This document shows, in pieces, positions 5,688-6,282 of a stretch of 6,282 nt of DNA. Source of the DNA: Planctomycetota bacterium. GTDB taxonomy: Bacteria > Planctomycetota > Planctomycetia > Pirellulales > Pirellulaceae. Both the position numbers and the translations under genes were made by a program. The notes under the pieces were generated by a model. It saw nothing but the letters and a program-made list of their open reading frames with translations, ran no database searches and was not told where the DNA came from. The first letter of the stretch is position 1. Each line of letters opens with the position of its first letter. The stretch covers positions 1-6,282 of the forward strand of contig JAPLNJ010000863.1 of assembly GCA_026692885.1 (NCBI GenBank), read 5' to 3'.

Positions 5688-5713
5688 GGCCCGCCTTCAT
5701 CCCACACACTCAC

Positions 5714-5884
5714 CTACCGCGATGCCTGTGGCTTCAGCGCCTTACCTTCACGCTCCACGAGCATGTTGCGCAGGTAGATGTGGAGGTCACATTTCCACGC
5801 CAGGGAGGCGACGAGCCAGGAGCCGGCCGCGAGCAGCAGGTGCCTGATGACGGTGCTGACGAACGATGACACATTTCGCGTCAT
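5714..5884 (-). CDS. 56-residue single-pass membrane protein, translationally coupled to the YbaK-like gene
   Basis: This small gene encodes MTRNVSSFVSTVIRHLLLAA and then GSWLVASLAW, a cytosol-facing basic start followed by one hydrophobic helix at about residues 16-30. A charged C-terminal tail (KCDLHIYLRNMLVEREGKAL, then KPQASR) follows. The ATG at 5884-5882 overlaps the TGA stop of the upstream deacylase gene (5883-5881) as ATGA. A strong purine-rich site, GAGGAGGAG at 5895-5887, lies just before it. These two facts, rather than any family match, are the case for a real gene. I do not recognise the protein. It could be a membrane anchor or a small regulatory peptide. It ends at TAG 5716-5714 with no further gene downstream on this strand. 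Confidence 0.6.
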   Translation of the reverse strand: MTRNVSSFVSTVIRHLLLAAGSWLVASLAWKCDLHIYLRNMLVEREGKALKPQASR

Positions 5885-6282
5885 AACTCCTCCTCTTGGG
5901 CGTAGTTGCCCAGTTGCGGGCCTTCCACGAGCACGTAGTCCGTGTACCGCATGCTCACCGAGATGCCGTGGTCACCGGCATTGAAGTTGATTACGTCGTT
6001 CTCGCCCAACCGTTCGTCGCAGAGCGTAGGCAGGCTGAAGAGACTGCCAAAGGGCGGGATGGAGCCGGGTGCGAGGCCAGTCAACTCCAACACCTCCTCG
6101 CGCGTGGCGAACCGCAGCTTCCGCCAGCCATTGACTCGGCGCACGGCACGGCTGTCGAGCTTCCGGTCTGCCGGGACGACGAACATGACAAAGCGGTCTT
6201 CGCCCTTACAGACCAGGGCCTTGGCTCCGCTGGCCAGCGGCGTTCCCCGGACCCTTGCGGCCTCCTCGCTGGTGTAAACGGG
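5881..6282 (-). CDS. YbaK/EbsC-family aminoacyl-tRNA deacylase, N-terminus beyond window edge
   Basis: The frame is open to the right edge, so the 133 residues visible lack perhaps 20-30 at the N-terminus. Visible residues 18-22 (SGAKA) carry the conserved Lys of the YbaK fold, preceded by TSEEAARVRGTP. Then come FVVPADRKLD (34-43), EEVLELTGLAPGSIPPFGSL (62-81, the Gly/Pro-rich motif of the editing pocket) and NFNAGDHGISVSMRYTDYV (99-117). Family members hydrolyse mischarged tRNAs (for example Cys- or Ala-tRNA-Pro) in the cytoplasm as free-standing proofreading enzymes; which tRNA is edited here cannot be told. An internal ATG at 6186 is not the start, because family sequence clearly continues upstream of it. 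The tail ends in an acidic run, EEEL. The TGA stop overlaps the start of a small membrane protein gene. Confidence 0.88.
   Translation of the reverse strand, partial: PVYTSEEAARVRGTPLASGAKALVCKGEDRFVMFVVPADRKLDSRAVRRVNGWRKLRFATREEVLELTGLAPGSIPPFGSLFSLPTLCDERLGENDVINFNAGDHGISVSMRYTDYVLVEGPQLGNYAQEEEL

Larger units (their letters stand above)
5419..5713. other. Gene-poor convergent intergenic spacer
   Basis: The 295 bases between the stop of the plus-strand esterase gene and the stop of the minus-strand small membrane protein gene show no convincing coding frame on either strand. Short frames of 75-90 codons exist but have neither a ribosome binding site nor family resemblance. Apart from the palindrome at 5593-5610, a 6-bp stem TTCGGC/GCCGAA (5640-5645 with 5654-5659) and the tRNA-like fragment at 5672-5687, I see nothing. 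A classic hairpin plus T-run terminator for either flanking gene is not apparent. Confidence 0.6.

Overview
The window is G+C-rich bacterial chromosomal DNA. The gene content (a DUF2281/MazF-like toxin-antitoxin pair, a Gram-positive-type BioA, secreted carbohydrate-active enzymes, and many GC-rich inverted repeats between genes) and the style of the encoded proteins best fit a planctomycete, probably of the Pirellulales. That assignment is inferred from protein character; no rRNA or other marker is present.

Left part (1-1079). A 186-bp imperfect long inverted repeat with a perfect 26-bp core stem (20-205) lies next to a toxin-antitoxin locus on the minus strand. The DUF2281-type antitoxin (801-610) is intact. 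The overlapping MazF/PemK-type toxin (644-312) is recognisable along its whole length but carries an in-frame TGA where the family has a conserved Arg, so it appears to be dead. The spacer 802-1079 holds a good promoter for the antitoxin, two GC-rich hairpins and a short tandem repeat that has duplicated a Shine-Dalgarno sequence.

Middle (1080-2859). A two-gene plus-strand unit encodes a small stand-alone protein resembling the C-terminal domain of SAM hydroxide adenosyltransferases, followed with an ATGA overlap by bioA, the PLP aminotransferase of biotin synthesis. The stop codon of bioA is the first three bases of a second inverted-repeat element, 128 bp long (2732-2859).

Right-middle (2950-5418). 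Two plus-strand genes encode exported proteins: a GH5-like (clan GH-A) TIM-barrel glycoside hydrolase and an alpha/beta-hydrolase esterase with HGGG and GGSAG motifs. Together they suggest periplasmic or extracellular breakdown of an acylated polysaccharide, although the substrate cannot be read from the sequence.

Right end (5419-6282). A gene-poor spacer contains a perfect 18-bp palindrome and a minus-strand fragment identical to a tRNA D-arm consensus. Then come two minus-strand genes: a YbaK/EbsC-type aminoacyl-tRNA deacylase cut by the window edge, and a 56-residue single-pass membrane protein whose start overlaps the deacylase stop (ATGA). I see no clearly new large system. The points most worth a second look are the SAM-domain/bioA coupling, the disabled toxin, the coupled small membrane protein and the two inverted-repeat elements.
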